A stretch of 64,000 bases of DNA from Kribbella amoyensis. GTDB taxonomy: Bacteria > Actinomycetota > Actinomycetes > Propionibacteriales > Kribbellaceae. Shown one piece after another: positions 23,815-32,906 of this stretch. The first letter of the stretch is position 1; each line of letters starts with the position of its first letter. The notes beneath the pieces were generated by a model. That model was given only the letters and a program-made list of their open reading frames with translations, was not told the origin of the DNA and ran no database searches. Location: contig NZ_VIVK01000001.1 of the NCBI RefSeq assembly GCF_007828865.1, forward strand, positions 124,001-188,000. The letters are read 5' to 3'. The translations under genes and the position numbers were made by a program.

Positions 23815-24926
23815 ATGATCAGAGTCGGCGTCGTCGGAGCCAGCGGTTGGGCGTCGGGTACGCACTTGCCCGCGCTCACCCATCTGCCGCAGTTCCGGGT
23901 GACCGCGGTTGCGACCACCAATCAGGCCAGCGCCGACCGCGTGGCCAAGGAGTACGGCGTTCCCTATGCGCTGTCCGAAACCGAGGCGCTGGCCGGCCAT
24001 CCCGAGGTCGACCTGGTCGTCGTGGCCGTGAAGGCACCGGCGCACGCCGGGGTCATCAACGCTGCCCTCAAGCACGGCAAGCACGTCGTGTCGGAGTGGC
24101 CGCTGGGTGTGGATGTCGAGCAGGCTCGCGCCCTGGTGGAGATGGCCGAGGCGGCCGCTGTCCAGCATGCGGTGGTCCTTCAAGGCCATCACTCACCCGA
24201 CGCACGCTTCGTGGCGGATCTGGTCGCCGACGACCGGATCGGCCGGCTCGACGTGGTGATCATGGTCGCCGACGGCGATCCGTTCGGGGGCGCGACGATC
24301 CCAGCCGAACTCGCCTGGTCCCTGGAGCCGTCCGGTGGCACCTCGATTCTGCCGATCATGGCTGGACACTTCCTGGCCACGCTGGAACGTATCGCCGGGC
24401 CGCTCGCCGAGGTCCGAGCGCGCCTGCCACGCGCCGGCGAGTACGTGCGGGTCGCGGGCACGGGAGAAGACGTCGTCAACCACAACCCGCGCCACGTGCT
24501 TCTCGCGGGCACCTGGCCGGGGGCGCCGAGGTTTCTGTTGCCGTCCTTGGCGGAGACCGTCCGAGCCGGATCGGATTCTCCATCGAACTCGTGGGCGCCA
24601 AGGGACAGTTGACGATCACCCCCAAACATCGCGGGGCGTACATGCATTGGACGGACTGGGATCTGGAGCTCGACGGCGAGCCCATCACGGTGCCGGACCG
24701 CTACTACACCGCACCACCCGGAATCCCCGTCGGCCCGGCGGCACGGATCGCGGCGCTCTACCAGGAGTTCGCCCACGCGCTCGAGGAGAAGCGGCGAGCC
24801 CGCCCCGACTTCTTCGACGCCTTGCGACTGCACAATCTCCTTGCCGCCACCCAACGATCGGCGGCGACCGGCACAGCGGAGGTCTTGCTCTCCGAGGATC
24901 CGGTGCGGACAAGGCCGGCTTCGTGA
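23815..24926 (+). pseudogene. Gfo/Idh/MocA oxidoreductase with frameshift
   Basis: ATG 23815 (behind AGGAGAGGG) opens a Rossmann enzyme: VGVVGASGWASGTHLPAL binds NAD(P), then ATTNQASADRVAKEYGV and the HVVSEWPLGVD motif (E-K/W-P of the family). After HVLLAGTWPG the frame shifts: the open frame ends at 24612 with unrelated residues, whereas the neighbouring frame continues GAEVSVAVLGGDRPSR and runs to 24926 with the normal C-terminal domain (GFSIELVGAKGQL). The join is at a run of five G, 24519-24523; one extra G would restore one 370-residue protein. It is either a sequencing error or a recent inactivating or phase-variable mutation. Divergent from its likely TetR regulator. Confidence 0.8.
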
Positions 24927-24945
24927 CGGGCGACGAGGTTCGGCG

Positions 24946-26658
24946 TCACTGCGCGCGGTAGGCGTCGCGGGCTTCCAGGGCGGTGGTGAAGTAGTGGTCG
25001 GCGCCGATCTTTTCGGTGAGGCCGAAGTGGTCGAGTTGCCGGCGGACGTCTTCGTTGGCTGCTGCTACCGCGAAGACGATGCCGCGTTGTTTCAGGCGGT
25101 CGGCCAGTTCAAGCAAGGTTTGGGCGCCGGTGTAATCGACGTCGTCGATGGCGTCGGCCTCGAGGACCAGCCAGCGGGGCGGGTCGGGGACGGTGACGAG
25201 GGACATCACCTCGGCCGACAGGCGGGCCGCGTTGGCGTAGAAGATGCCGACGCCGAAGCGGTAGATGACGAGGCCTGGTTCGGTCGTCCTGCCGGGTGCC
25301 GCCTTCGTCAGCTTCATCTGGCCGCGTTCGTCCCAGGTCAGGACGGTGTCGTGAGGGGCGTAATGGCGTCTGACGTGGGCGACGAGGGACAGGAACATCG
25401 CGAGCACGATGCCTTGCTCGACGCCGACCATGACCACGACCACCGTGGTCAGGACCGCGACCCAGAACTCGTCGCGGCGCAGGGCGTACACCTTGCGCAG
25501 ACTGTTGACCGCGATCAGCTTGAGGCCGATCAGGAACACGACGGTCGAGAGCACCGCGTTCGGCAGATATTGGAGTGGTTCGGTGAGGAGCAGGAGGACG
25601 ATCGCGACCACGGCCGCCGTGGTCAGTTGGGCGACCTGGGTGCGGCTCTTCGCCTCGTCGACCATCTCGGTCTTGGTCGGGCTGCCGTTGACGACGAAGG
25701 TCCCGGTGAAGCCGGCCGTGACGTTCGCGAGTCCGAGGCCGAAGAGGTCGGTGTTCTCCTCGAAGCGGTCACCGTACTTGTCGGCGTACGCGCGGGAGGT
25801 GGCCGCGCTCTGGGCCAGGATCACGAAGAACATCGAGAGCGCGGTCGGCAGCAGGCGTACCGCGTCGGTCCAGCTCACGCCGCTCGGCAGGCCGATGCTC
25901 GGGAAGCCGCTCGGGACCGGGCCGAGGACCGCGATGTCGTGCGCCTGGAATTCGAGGGTCCAGCTCAGCGCGATCATCCCGACCACGGCGGCGAGACCCG
26001 CCGGAACCACCTTCACCCAGCGCCCGAACACGACCAGGACCGCGAGCGTGGCCGCCGAGACGAGCGCCGTCTGCCACGAGGCGGCGTCGACGTCGGCCAG
26101 GGTCTTGACCAGCTTGGTCAGGTCGCCGCTGAAGAACGCGCTGTCTGCTCTCTTCTTCGGGATCCCCAGCATCCCGCCGATCTGCCCGGCCGCCACCTGG
26201 AACCCGACACCGGCCAGGAACCCGATCAGGACCGTCCGGGAGAGGAAGTCGGCCAGGAAGCCGAGCCGCGCGACCCGCGCCAGCCACAGCAGCCCGCCGG
26301 CCAGCAATGCGCTCAGCCCGGCGAGACTCACCCACTCCGGTGAGGCCGGCTGCACACTCGACATGCCGAGCGCGGCGATCCCGGCGTACATGACCGCGGC
26401 GGTGGCCGAATCGGCCCCGACCACCAGGTGCCGCGAGGAGCCGAACACGGCGAACGCGACGACCGGGATCAGCATCGTGTACAACCCGGTGATCACCGGC
26501 ATCCCGGCGATCTCCGTGTACGCCATCACCTCCGGGATCGCGAGCGCCGCCAGCGTGATCCCGGCGACCACGTCCCGCCGGAGCCAGGCCCGGCGGTACG
26601 GCCGGATTCCCTCGAACAGCGTGATGTACCGGCGGTTCCGGAGGTTCTTCGGCAACAT
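24946..26658 (-). CDS. SulP-family anion transporter with STAS domain
   Basis: 570 residues. About 11-12 membrane helices span residues 25-430, beginning DVVAGITLAALAIPEVMAYTEIAGMPVITGLYT, the SulP signature region (quoted here as family pattern; key residues are the Pro and the GLY). A C-terminal STAS domain follows (VIYRFGVGIFYANAARL, LVLEADAIDDVDYTGAQTL). SulP proteins carry sulfate, bicarbonate or similar anions. The start lies 21 bp after the stop of the PPK2 gene, so both are probably one operon, linking anion uptake with polyphosphate or nucleotide metabolism. Confidence 0.92.
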   Translation of the reverse strand: MLPKNLRNRRYITLFEGIRPYRRAWLRRDVVAGITLAALAIPEVMAYTEIAGMPVITGLYTMLIPVVAFAVFGSSRHLVVGADSATAAVMYAGIAALGMSSVQPASPEWVSLAGLSALLAGGLLWLARVARLGFLADFLSRTVLIGFLAGVGFQVAAGQIGGMLGIPKKRADSAFFSGDLTKLVKTLADVDAASWQTALVSAATLAVLVVFGRWVKVVPAGLAAVVGMIALSWTLEFQAHDIAVLGPVPSGFPSIGLPSGVSWTDAVRLLPTALSMFFVILAQSAATSRAYADKYGDRFEENTDLFGLGLANVTAGFTGTFVVNGSPTKTEMVDEAKSRTQVAQLTTAAVVAIVLLLLTEPLQYLPNAVLSTVVFLIGLKLIAVNSLRKVYALRRDEFWVAVLTTVVVVMVGVEQGIVLAMFLSLVAHVRRHYAPHDTVLTWDERGQMKLTKAAPGRTTEPGLVIYRFGVGIFYANAARLSAEVMSLVTVPDPPRWLVLEADAIDDVDYTGAQTLLELADRLKQRGIVFAVAAANEDVRRQLDHFGLTEKIGADHYFTTALEARDAYRAQ

Positions 26659-26679
26659 CCCGGCCGCCCGATGTCGCGG

Positions 26680-27447
26680 TCAGAACAGCGTCGGGACTGA
26701 CCTGGGGGACGTGCTCGGCTCGACGTAGCCGGCGCGTTCCTGGCGCTCCGGGAGTTCGATGTCGCGCGGGACCAGCGGCGTGTACGGGATCTGGCTCAGC
26801 AGGTGGTTGATCAGGTTGAGCCGGCCGCTCTTCTTGTCGTCGGTGTGCACGACGTGCCAGGGCGCCCAGGCGGTGTCGGTCGCGGCGAACATCGCGTCCC
26901 TGGCCCGCGAGTAGTCGAACCAGCGGCTGTAGGACAAGAGGTCCATGTCGGACAGCTTCCAGATCTTCCGCGGGTCCTCGATCCGGCTCTCCAGCCGCCG
27001 CGTCTGTTCCTCCGGGCCGACCTCGAGCCAGTACTTGAGCAGCAGGATGCCCGAGTCGACCATCGCCTTCTCGACGGACGGCACCTGTTCGAGGAACCGG
27101 TCGGTCTCGTGCGGCGTGCAGAAGCCCATCACCCGCTCGACGCCCGCCCGGTTGTACCAACTGCGGTCGAAGATCACCACCTCGCCCGCGGCCGGAAGAT
27201 GCGGCACGTACCGCTGCAGGTACATCTGCGACTTCTCCCGCTCCGTCGGCGCGGGCAGGGCGACGACCCGGAACACCCGAGGGCTGACCCGCTCGGTGAT
27301 CCGCTTGATCGTGCCTCCCTTGCCCGCGGTGTCCCGGCCCTCGAACACGACGCAGACCTTCGCGCCGGAGGACTTGATCCACTCCTGCAGGGCGACGAGC
27401 TCGCCGTGCAGCCGCCGCAGCTCCGGTTTGTACTCGCTGTTCTTCAT
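26680..27447 (-). CDS. ppk2: Polyphosphate kinase 2 (PPK2) family protein
   Basis: 255 residues from ATG 27447; a longer opening exists but adds low-complexity sequence with no homologous look. Walker A is FEGRDTAGKGG (about residues 35-45), Walker B is VIFDRSWYNRAGVERVMGF with Asp94, and the lid region is DPRKIWKLSDMD. PPK2 uses polyphosphate to phosphorylate NDP or NMP, or the reverse. The single-domain size fits class I/II enzymes; direction cannot be read. First gene of a likely operon with the SulP transporter. Confidence 0.92.
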   Translation of the reverse strand: MKNSEYKPELRRLHGELVALQEWIKSSGAKVCVVFEGRDTAGKGGTIKRITERVSPRVFRVVALPAPTEREKSQMYLQRYVPHLPAAGEVVIFDRSWYNRAGVERVMGFCTPHETDRFLEQVPSVEKAMVDSGILLLKYWLEVGPEEQTRRLESRIEDPRKIWKLSDMDLLSYSRWFDYSRARDAMFAATDTAWAPWHVVHTDDKKSGRLNLINHLLSQIPYTPLVPRDIELPERQERAGYVEPSTSPRSVPTLF

Positions 27448-27711
27448 GTCAGCCCCGGGTGTCGCCCGCGCCGAACGGACGGGACACCCGGCCCCTTCTG
27501 GCTCGACGATCGATCCCCGGCCGCGGGCCGGCATCCTCCGAACCGGGTGACACCTGCCGGATCACGGGAGGAGTTTGCACTGACAAACCGGCTCAAGTGT
27601 TCCTAGTGCCCCGGGGACGAGCGGGATAGGGAGGTTTTCCGATGTCCCGGCCCACCTCAGAGGCGCAGGGTCGAGGCTGCAAGGAAGCCGCCCAGCGCCT
27701 GGAGGAAATGG

Positions 27712-28959
27712 ATGCCGACGACCGACGCCGAGACGGCGGGGCCGCCGCGGTTCCGGGATGCGCTGCGCGGGTTGCCGGCCCGGGTCTGGATCATCAGTCT
27801 CGGGATCCTGGTCAACCGGGTCGGCAACTTCCTCCCGGTCTTCATCGTCCTGTACCTGACCGGGCGCGGGTACTCCGCCGGGGCCGCGGGGTTCGTGCTG
27901 GGGGTGTCCGGCCTCGGCAACGTGCTCGGCAACGCCGTCGGCGGCTCCCTGACGGACCGGATCGGCCGGCGCTGGACCATCGTGCTCTCCGCGGTACCGA
28001 CCGCCGGGCTGACCGCGATCGTGCCGTTCGCCGGACCGTTCCCGGTCATCGTCACGGTGGTCGGCCTGATCGGCGTGACCTCGCAGATCTACCGGCCGGC
28101 CGCGGCCGCGGTCCTGGTGGACTCCGTGACGACCGACCAGCAGCGGCTCGCCGCGTTCGCGGTGTTCCGGTTCGCGATGAACATCGGTGCCGCGCTGGGT
28201 GGCGTCATCGGCGGAATGCTGGCGAGCACGTCGTACGTCGAACTCTTCCTCGGCAACGCCGCCGCCTGTCTGCTGTTCGGCGTGGTCATCGCGATCCTGC
28301 TCCGGGACGCGCCGCAGTCCAAGACCGGAACGGGCGCTCCCGCAGAGGACGAGGCGAAGGCGGGGTACCGGCAAGCACTCCGCGATCGAGCCCTCCTGCG
28401 GTTCCTGGTGATGACCCTGATCGCCGAGTTCGTCTACATCCAGTCCACCGTCGGCCTGCCCCTGCACGTCAGCGACGTCGGGTTGAGCGCGCGCGACTTC
28501 GGCCTGCTCATCGGGCTCAACGGTCTCGTGGTGCTCGCCCTGGAACTCCCCATCACCGGCCTGGTCTCCCGGTACCGGCTGGAGTACGTCCTTGCTGTCG
28601 GCAACCTCCTGATCGGGATCGGGCTCGCCCTGACCGGGTTGACGACCACGATGACCCTGTTGGCGATGACGGTGCTGCTGTGGACGTTCGGCGAGATGAT
28701 GTCCAGCTCCGTCGCGAACGCGTACCTGGCCGGCCTGACCCCACCCCGGATGGTCGGGCGGTACCAGGGCCTGTACTTCACCGCGTACACGGCCGGTACC
28801 GGAGCCGGCCCCCTCATCGGCGGCAGCGTGTACGCCCTTGGCCCCTGGGCACTGTGGATCCTCGTCGCCGCGGCAGGGATCCTCGCCGCATACCTCTGCC
28901 TGCCACGGCGCCGCGGTCGTCTCAGCCGAGCCCGATGGACTGGTGTTCAGGGTCGATGA
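27712..28959 (+). CDS. MFS transporter
   Basis: 415 residues, 12 predicted membrane helices. The motif-A loop between helices 2 and 3 is GGSLTDRIGRRWTIV, a textbook MFS signature, and a weaker copy occurs after helix 8. A central cytosolic loop (DAPQSKTGTGAPAEDEAKAG) separates the two halves. Drug or metabolite exporter; substrate unknown. ATG 27712 follows CTGGAGGAA. The last about 12 codons overlap on the opposite strand with a small ORF (28922-29020). Divergent from ppk2 across a 264-bp gap in which I see no clear operator. Confidence 0.9.
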   Translation: MPTTDAETAGPPRFRDALRGLPARVWIISLGILVNRVGNFLPVFIVLYLTGRGYSAGAAGFVLGVSGLGNVLGNAVGGSLTDRIGRRWTIVLSAVPTAGLTAIVPFAGPFPVIVTVVGLIGVTSQIYRPAAAAVLVDSVTTDQQRLAAFAVFRFAMNIGAALGGVIGGMLASTSYVELFLGNAAACLLFGVVIAILLRDAPQSKTGTGAPAEDEAKAGYRQALRDRALLRFLVMTLIAEFVYIQSTVGLPLHVSDVGLSARDFGLLIGLNGLVVLALELPITGLVSRYRLEYVLAVGNLLIGIGLALTGLTTTMTLLAMTVLLWTFGEMMSSSVANAYLAGLTPPRMVGRYQGLYFTAYTAGTGAGPLIGGSVYALGPWALWILVAAAGILAAYLCLPRRRGRLSRARWTGVQGR

Positions 28960-29020
28960 CGGCGACGACGCGGACCTGGTCGGGGCTGTCGAGGACTCGG
29001 CGTACTGCGGGGTCGAGCAT
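28922..29020 (-). CDS. Small ORF (32 aa) behind the epimerase gene
   Basis: ATG 29020 stands 8 nt after AAAGGAG, which itself follows the stop of the epimerase gene directly. The 32-residue product has a balanced soluble composition (LDPAVRRVLDSPDQVRVVAV). It overlaps the end of the convergent MFS gene. Good ribosome-binding context is the main support; no family is recognised. Confidence 0.4.
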   Translation of the reverse strand: MLDPAVRRVLDSPDQVRVVAVIDPEHQSIGLG

Positions 29021-29033
29021 GGCGGTACTCCTT

Positions 29034-29945
29034 TCAGCGAGCGTTGTCGGTGCGCCAGGCGACGTAGTCGGCAACGGCCTTGGTGAGGTCGTACGCGGGG
29101 GTGAATCCGGTGTCCTCGGTGAGCCTGGTGATGTCGAGGTACGGGTTGTCGCCCGGGCTGGTCCGGCCCGGAATCAGGTCAAGGTGGTACCCGGCCGCCG
29201 CCAGCGCTTCGGCGAACTCGCGGTTCGTGTAGGGGCGGCCGCTGGAGACGTTGTACGTGTCGTACCGCAGGGTCGGCGCCGTGGTCAGCAAGGCGATCGC
29301 GCGACCCGCGTCGGGCGCGTAGCAGCTGTCGCCGCCGTCGTCCGCGGACAACGGCTGCGGTGACTCCCCACGGAGTACGGCGCTGAGGTACGGCGGGAAG
29401 TAGAAGAACTGTGATTCCGGGTCGACCAGCGGGCCCCAGATCGTGCCGATGCGCAGGACCACCGGTTGTACGCCGGTCCCCTGCAGGCTGTGCGTGGTCA
29501 GCGGTTCCACGGCCTTCTTGTACGCGATGATCAGGTGCGGCAGCTCCGCGGTCGGCAGCGCGAGCCCTTCGTGCCAAGGGATCTCGCCCTGGCCGAGGTA
29601 CACGCCGAGGCTGCTCGCGACGGCGAACCGGCGGACACCCCAGGTCCGCGCGGCGTCGAGCGCGTTGAGCAGGCCGGCCAGGTCCGTCCGGAAGAAGTCG
29701 ACCGGACTCCCGGCCGGGATCGAGCCGGCCAGGTGGACGATCTCGGTCACGGCGTACCGATCGGCGAGGGCGAGGAACGCGGCGCGGTCGGTGACGTCGA
29801 GGGACTCCACGGCGACCCGGCCGGCCAGGAACGACGGGACCTCGGCGCGCCGGTGGGACGTGACCACCACCTCGTGGCCGAGCTCGACGAGGGCGCGGGC
29901 CGTGTGGGCGCCGATCATGCCGAGGCCGCCGGTGACGAGGATCAT
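29034..29945 (-). CDS. NAD-dependent epimerase/dehydratase (extended SDR)
   Basis: 303 residues. The Rossmann glycine motif is VTGGLGMIGAHTARAL, the acidic/cofactor region DVTDRAA and HLAGSIPAG follow, and the catalytic pair is in LIIAYKKAVEPL (Y-x-x-x-K). The C-terminal half binds a nucleotide sugar in classical members (FLAGR, YNVSSGRPYTNREFAEAL). The substrate is unknown. Its ATG overlaps the stop of the DHFR-like gene by 4 bp and it is the distal gene of an AraC-FAD oxidase-reductase-epimerase set. Confidence 0.88.
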   Translation of the reverse strand: MILVTGGLGMIGAHTARALVELGHEVVVTSHRRAEVPSFLAGRVAVESLDVTDRAAFLALADRYAVTEIVHLAGSIPAGSPVDFFRTDLAGLLNALDAARTWGVRRFAVASSLGVYLGQGEIPWHEGLALPTAELPHLIIAYKKAVEPLTTHSLQGTGVQPVVLRIGTIWGPLVDPESQFFYFPPYLSAVLRGESPQPLSADDGGDSCYAPDAGRAIALLTTAPTLRYDTYNVSSGRPYTNREFAEALAAAGYHLDLIPGRTSPGDNPYLDITRLTEDTGFTPAYDLTKAVADYVAWRTDNAR

Positions 29946-30547
29946 CGGAGCACCTCGTAGTGGAGGTGGGTGACGCCAGGGGCCGGGATCACCTCGATCA
30001 GGCGCAGCCGGACGTGCTTCGGGACCTCCTGGAAGAAGCTGCGGCCACCGCCGAGCAGGATCGGGACCTGGTGCAGGATCACCTCGTCGACCAGGTCGGC
30101 GGCCAGCGCCGACGTCAGCGCGCCGCCACCCATGATCGCGACATCCTTGTCCCCGGCAACCTTGCGGGCCGCCGCGACCGCGTCCTCGATGCCCGTGGTG
30201 ACCAGCGTCTGCTGCTCGCTGATCCCGGCCACCGGCCCGTGGCTGAGGACGAACAGCGGCGCCGTCGGATGCGGTGCGCCGCCGCCGAAGTTGCTGGAGT
30301 GCTGGTACGTGGTACGGCCGGCGACCGTCGCTCCGACCCGGCTCGCGGCAGCGTCGAAGAAGCGGGCGCTCGGCTCGCTCAGCTTGAACCCGTTGAACGT
30401 CTCGCTCGGGGTGTCGCCGTCCATGTACCAGTCGAAGAGCATCGGGGCGTCGCCGAGACCGCGGCCGAACTCCTCCACGCCGTCGGGGGTCCGCCCGCTG
30501 ATGTAGCCGTCGACCGAGACGGCGTGGGCGCTCAGGACCTTGCTCAT
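29942..30547 (-). CDS. RibD C-terminal/dihydrofolate reductase-like protein
   Basis: 201 residues of the RibD_C fold: it starts SAHAVSVDGYISG, contains VGATVAGRTTY, the NADPH-binding strand DVAIMGGGALTSALAADLVDEV and ends ILLGGGRSFF. Stand-alone members of this family reduce unknown pteridine- or flavin-like substrates; true folate reduction is not implied. ATG 30547 has GAGGAGA in front. Overlaps the epimerase gene by 4 bp. Confidence 0.87.
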   Translation of the reverse strand: MSKVLSAHAVSVDGYISGRTPDGVEEFGRGLGDAPMLFDWYMDGDTPSETFNGFKLSEPSARFFDAAASRVGATVAGRTTYQHSSNFGGGAPHPTAPLFVLSHGPVAGISEQQTLVTTGIEDAVAAARKVAGDKDVAIMGGGALTSALAADLVDEVILHQVPILLGGGRSFFQEVPKHVRLRLIEVIPAPGVTHLHYEVLR

Positions 30548-30565
30548 CGTTCTCCTCAGTTCTGT

Positions 30566-31840
30566 TCAGATGGCTTGCGGGAAGTCGAAGAAGCGATCCG
30601 GGTCGTACGTCCGCTTGACCACTCTCAGCCGTGCGAGGTTGCCCGCGTGGTACGCCGTGGGACCGTCGTCGAGTGCGGCGTCGGGGAAGTTGGGATAGAC
30701 GCGTCCCGATCCGTCGCGGTGAGCGATCGCCCAGGACGCGTCGATCCAGGGATCGTCCGTGGAACCGACGTGATCGAGCAGGAAGCGTTCGTTGCGATGG
30801 GCAAACGCCGTGGCGTCCTCGGCGACCCGGTTGTACGCCCCGCCCATCGCCGTGAAGCTGAGCTCCCGGCGGCTCTTGCTCGGCGTCCCCACCTCGGCGA
30901 GCAACGACGCCGCATCGCTCAGGGGTCGCGAGAAGAACTCGGACCTCGATCGCATCACGCGCTCCTCCGGCGGGTCGGAGAAGCTGCTCTTCAAACGGTG
31001 GTACGGCATCGCCGGGACCAGGTCGACCTGATCGACCAGCTCCCGCAGCAACGCGCGGGTGGCGGTTTCGTTCAGCAGACTGGCACCGAAGAGCCTGGTG
31101 CGCAGCGGCTCACCTGGCTCGGCGATCAAGGCGAGATCGACGGTGAGTTCGTCGGGCGCGTCCGGGGCCCAGGTCTGCCAGGCCGCGACGAGTTGCTCGA
31201 CGTCATCTCGCGGGTACGCCTCGATCCGGCACGCCGTCGGCTCGGCGATGGTGGCGAACCGCAACGACGTGACCACGCCGAACTGTCCACCTCCCGCGCC
31301 CCGAAGCGCCCAGAACAACTCGGCCTCGTGGTCCTCGTCGCACTCCACGATGCGACCGTCCGCGAGTACGACCTGCGCCCTGACCAGGCGATCGCACGTC
31401 AGCCCGTACTTCCGGCCGATCAACCCGATCCCGCCGCCGAGAGTGAGCCCGGTGATGCCGACTGTGGCACCGCACCCGGCCGGGAGCGCACGGCCCGCGG
31501 AATGGAGTCCCGAGTACACCTCAGCCAGGCGGGCGCCGGCTCCGATCGTGGCGATCCCGTCGGGGTCCACCGAGAGACCGTTGAGGTTGGAGAGGTCGAG
31601 CACGACCCCGTCGGTCGACGAACGGCCTGCGAAGCAATGCCCGCCACCCCGCGGTACAAGGCGGAGGTTGCTGCTTCTCGCGGAGGAGATCGCGCGCACC
31701 ACGTCGGCGACCGAGGCGCACCGCACGACGTATTGCGGCCGGACGTCGCCGTACCTGGGGTCGACCGGCCGACGAACCAGGTCGTAGCCCGGCGATTCAG
31801 GGCTGTACAGCTCGCCGTCGAGCAGGTCCAAGTCGGTCAC
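30566..31840 (-). CDS. BBE-like FAD-binding oxidoreductase, bicovalent FAD predicted
   Basis: 424 residues of the PCMH/berberine-bridge family. The FAD domain shows VPRGGGHCFAG with His68, the usual 8-alpha-histidyl attachment site, and YGLTCDRL with Cys149 in the position of the second (6-S-cysteinyl) bond, so a bicovalent flavin is predicted. LTLGGGIGLIGRKYG lies between them. The C-terminal BBE tail is FFDFPQAI instead of the common N-x-N-I. Such enzymes oxidise sugars, alkaloids or phenols with O2. Start GTG 31840 is preceded by TAAGTT at 7 nt, suggesting a leaderless mRNA. AraC-type regulator just upstream. Confidence 0.87.
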   Translation of the reverse strand: MTDLDLLDGELYSPESPGYDLVRRPVDPRYGDVRPQYVVRCASVADVVRAISSARSSNLRLVPRGGGHCFAGRSSTDGVVLDLSNLNGLSVDPDGIATIGAGARLAEVYSGLHSAGRALPAGCGATVGITGLTLGGGIGLIGRKYGLTCDRLVRAQVVLADGRIVECDEDHEAELFWALRGAGGGQFGVVTSLRFATIAEPTACRIEAYPRDDVEQLVAAWQTWAPDAPDELTVDLALIAEPGEPLRTRLFGASLLNETATRALLRELVDQVDLVPAMPYHRLKSSFSDPPEERVMRSRSEFFSRPLSDAASLLAEVGTPSKSRRELSFTAMGGAYNRVAEDATAFAHRNERFLLDHVGSTDDPWIDASWAIAHRDGSGRVYPNFPDAALDDGPTAYHAGNLARLRVVKRTYDPDRFFDFPQAI

Positions 31841-31894
31841 GAGGACGAACTTACGAGCACCGGGCCGGCGGCTTCTTGAACGAATCGCGCACGC

Positions 31895-32857
31895 TCAGAC
31901 GCGAAGCGGCGGCCTACTCCGTCCGGCGAGGAACGGCCGGTAGGAGGCGGAGTGCTCGTGCCCGCAGAGGCACTGGTCCCCGCTGCCGCCGAGCAACTGC
32001 CGAGGCGTGAGCCCGGTCAGACGGAGACATTCCCGGCTGAGATGCGCCTGGTCCGAGTACCCCGCGTCGATCGCGAGCCCTGCCATCCCGTCCGCACCGC
32101 GTCGCCCCGTCGATCGCGCTCCCGCTTGCGCCAAGGCGAGGAACCCCTGGAACCGGAGAGTGCGCTGCAGGACCTTGGGAGTCACCCCGATCGTCTGCAG
32201 ACAGCGGCGACGCAGCTGGCTGGCGGAGAGCGCGAGGTGTGTGGCCAGGTTGTCGATGTTCACCGGATGCCAGGGCATCAACGCCTGTACCGCTTCACCC
32301 ATCAGCGGGTCGACCGGGGTGGTCCGGCGGTACTCGTGGAGGAGGTGGTTCTGGAGTGCGGCGAGGGCCAGTTCGGGGGACTTGGCGAGCGCCATCGCCT
32401 CGACGAGCTGAGCCGACGGCCAGAGATCGGTGAGGTCGATGCGCTGGTCCACGAGGTCGTCGAGCATCACGGGCAACGGGGGTGCGGTCCCCGGATGGAA
32501 CCGGACGCCGACGATCGTGGTGTGCGGCGGGACCACCTCGACCTCGGGTCCGGTCAGCGGTCCGACCAGTTGCGGTGAGCCGCCGAGGGGGCAATGCAGT
32601 TCGACGCCGCCGGTCGGAAGATTCCGCTGCACGTACGCCGTAGCCGCGGTGCGCTGAATCCAAACCGTCCGCACCACACCCGCGAGCCCAGGCACAGGCG
32701 GACTCTCGACATAAGCCTCGGCGACACCCACCCTCGCACTGAACAACCGCCCCCTGCCCACCGTCAAGCCCAGGTCGATCTCTGGAGCTCTTGTCGTTGG
32801 TTCTTGCTCGCTGGCGCCTTGTTGGACGACTGACCTGCTACAACACGCCAGGCGCAC
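31895..32857 (-). CDS. AraC-family transcriptional regulator
   Basis: About 320 residues as drawn, but the first 45 are doubtful: several in-frame GTG codons follow (one begins VGVAEAYVESPP, where the usual N-terminal domain starts). The sensing domain (VPGLAGVVRTVWIQRTAA) is of the DUF6597 kind. The C-terminal DNA-binding domain has two helix-turn-helices: LATHLALSASQLRRRCLQTIGVTPK and IDAGYSDQAHLSRECLRLTGLTPRQ. It lies 54 bp upstream of the FAD oxidoreductase in the same direction and probably regulates that group. Confidence 0.8.
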   Translation of the reverse strand: MRLACCSRSVVQQGASEQEPTTRAPEIDLGLTVGRGRLFSARVGVAEAYVESPPVPGLAGVVRTVWIQRTAATAYVQRNLPTGGVELHCPLGGSPQLVGPLTGPEVEVVPPHTTIVGVRFHPGTAPPLPVMLDDLVDQRIDLTDLWPSAQLVEAMALAKSPELALAALQNHLLHEYRRTTPVDPLMGEAVQALMPWHPVNIDNLATHLALSASQLRRRCLQTIGVTPKVLQRTLRFQGFLALAQAGARSTGRRGADGMAGLAIDAGYSDQAHLSRECLRLTGLTPRQLLGGSGDQCLCGHEHSASYRPFLAGRSRPPLRV

Positions 32858-32906
32858 AACAACCCGCTACCCGCGTCGTGGCCCACCGCACCGCGCCACC
32901 TCTTGA

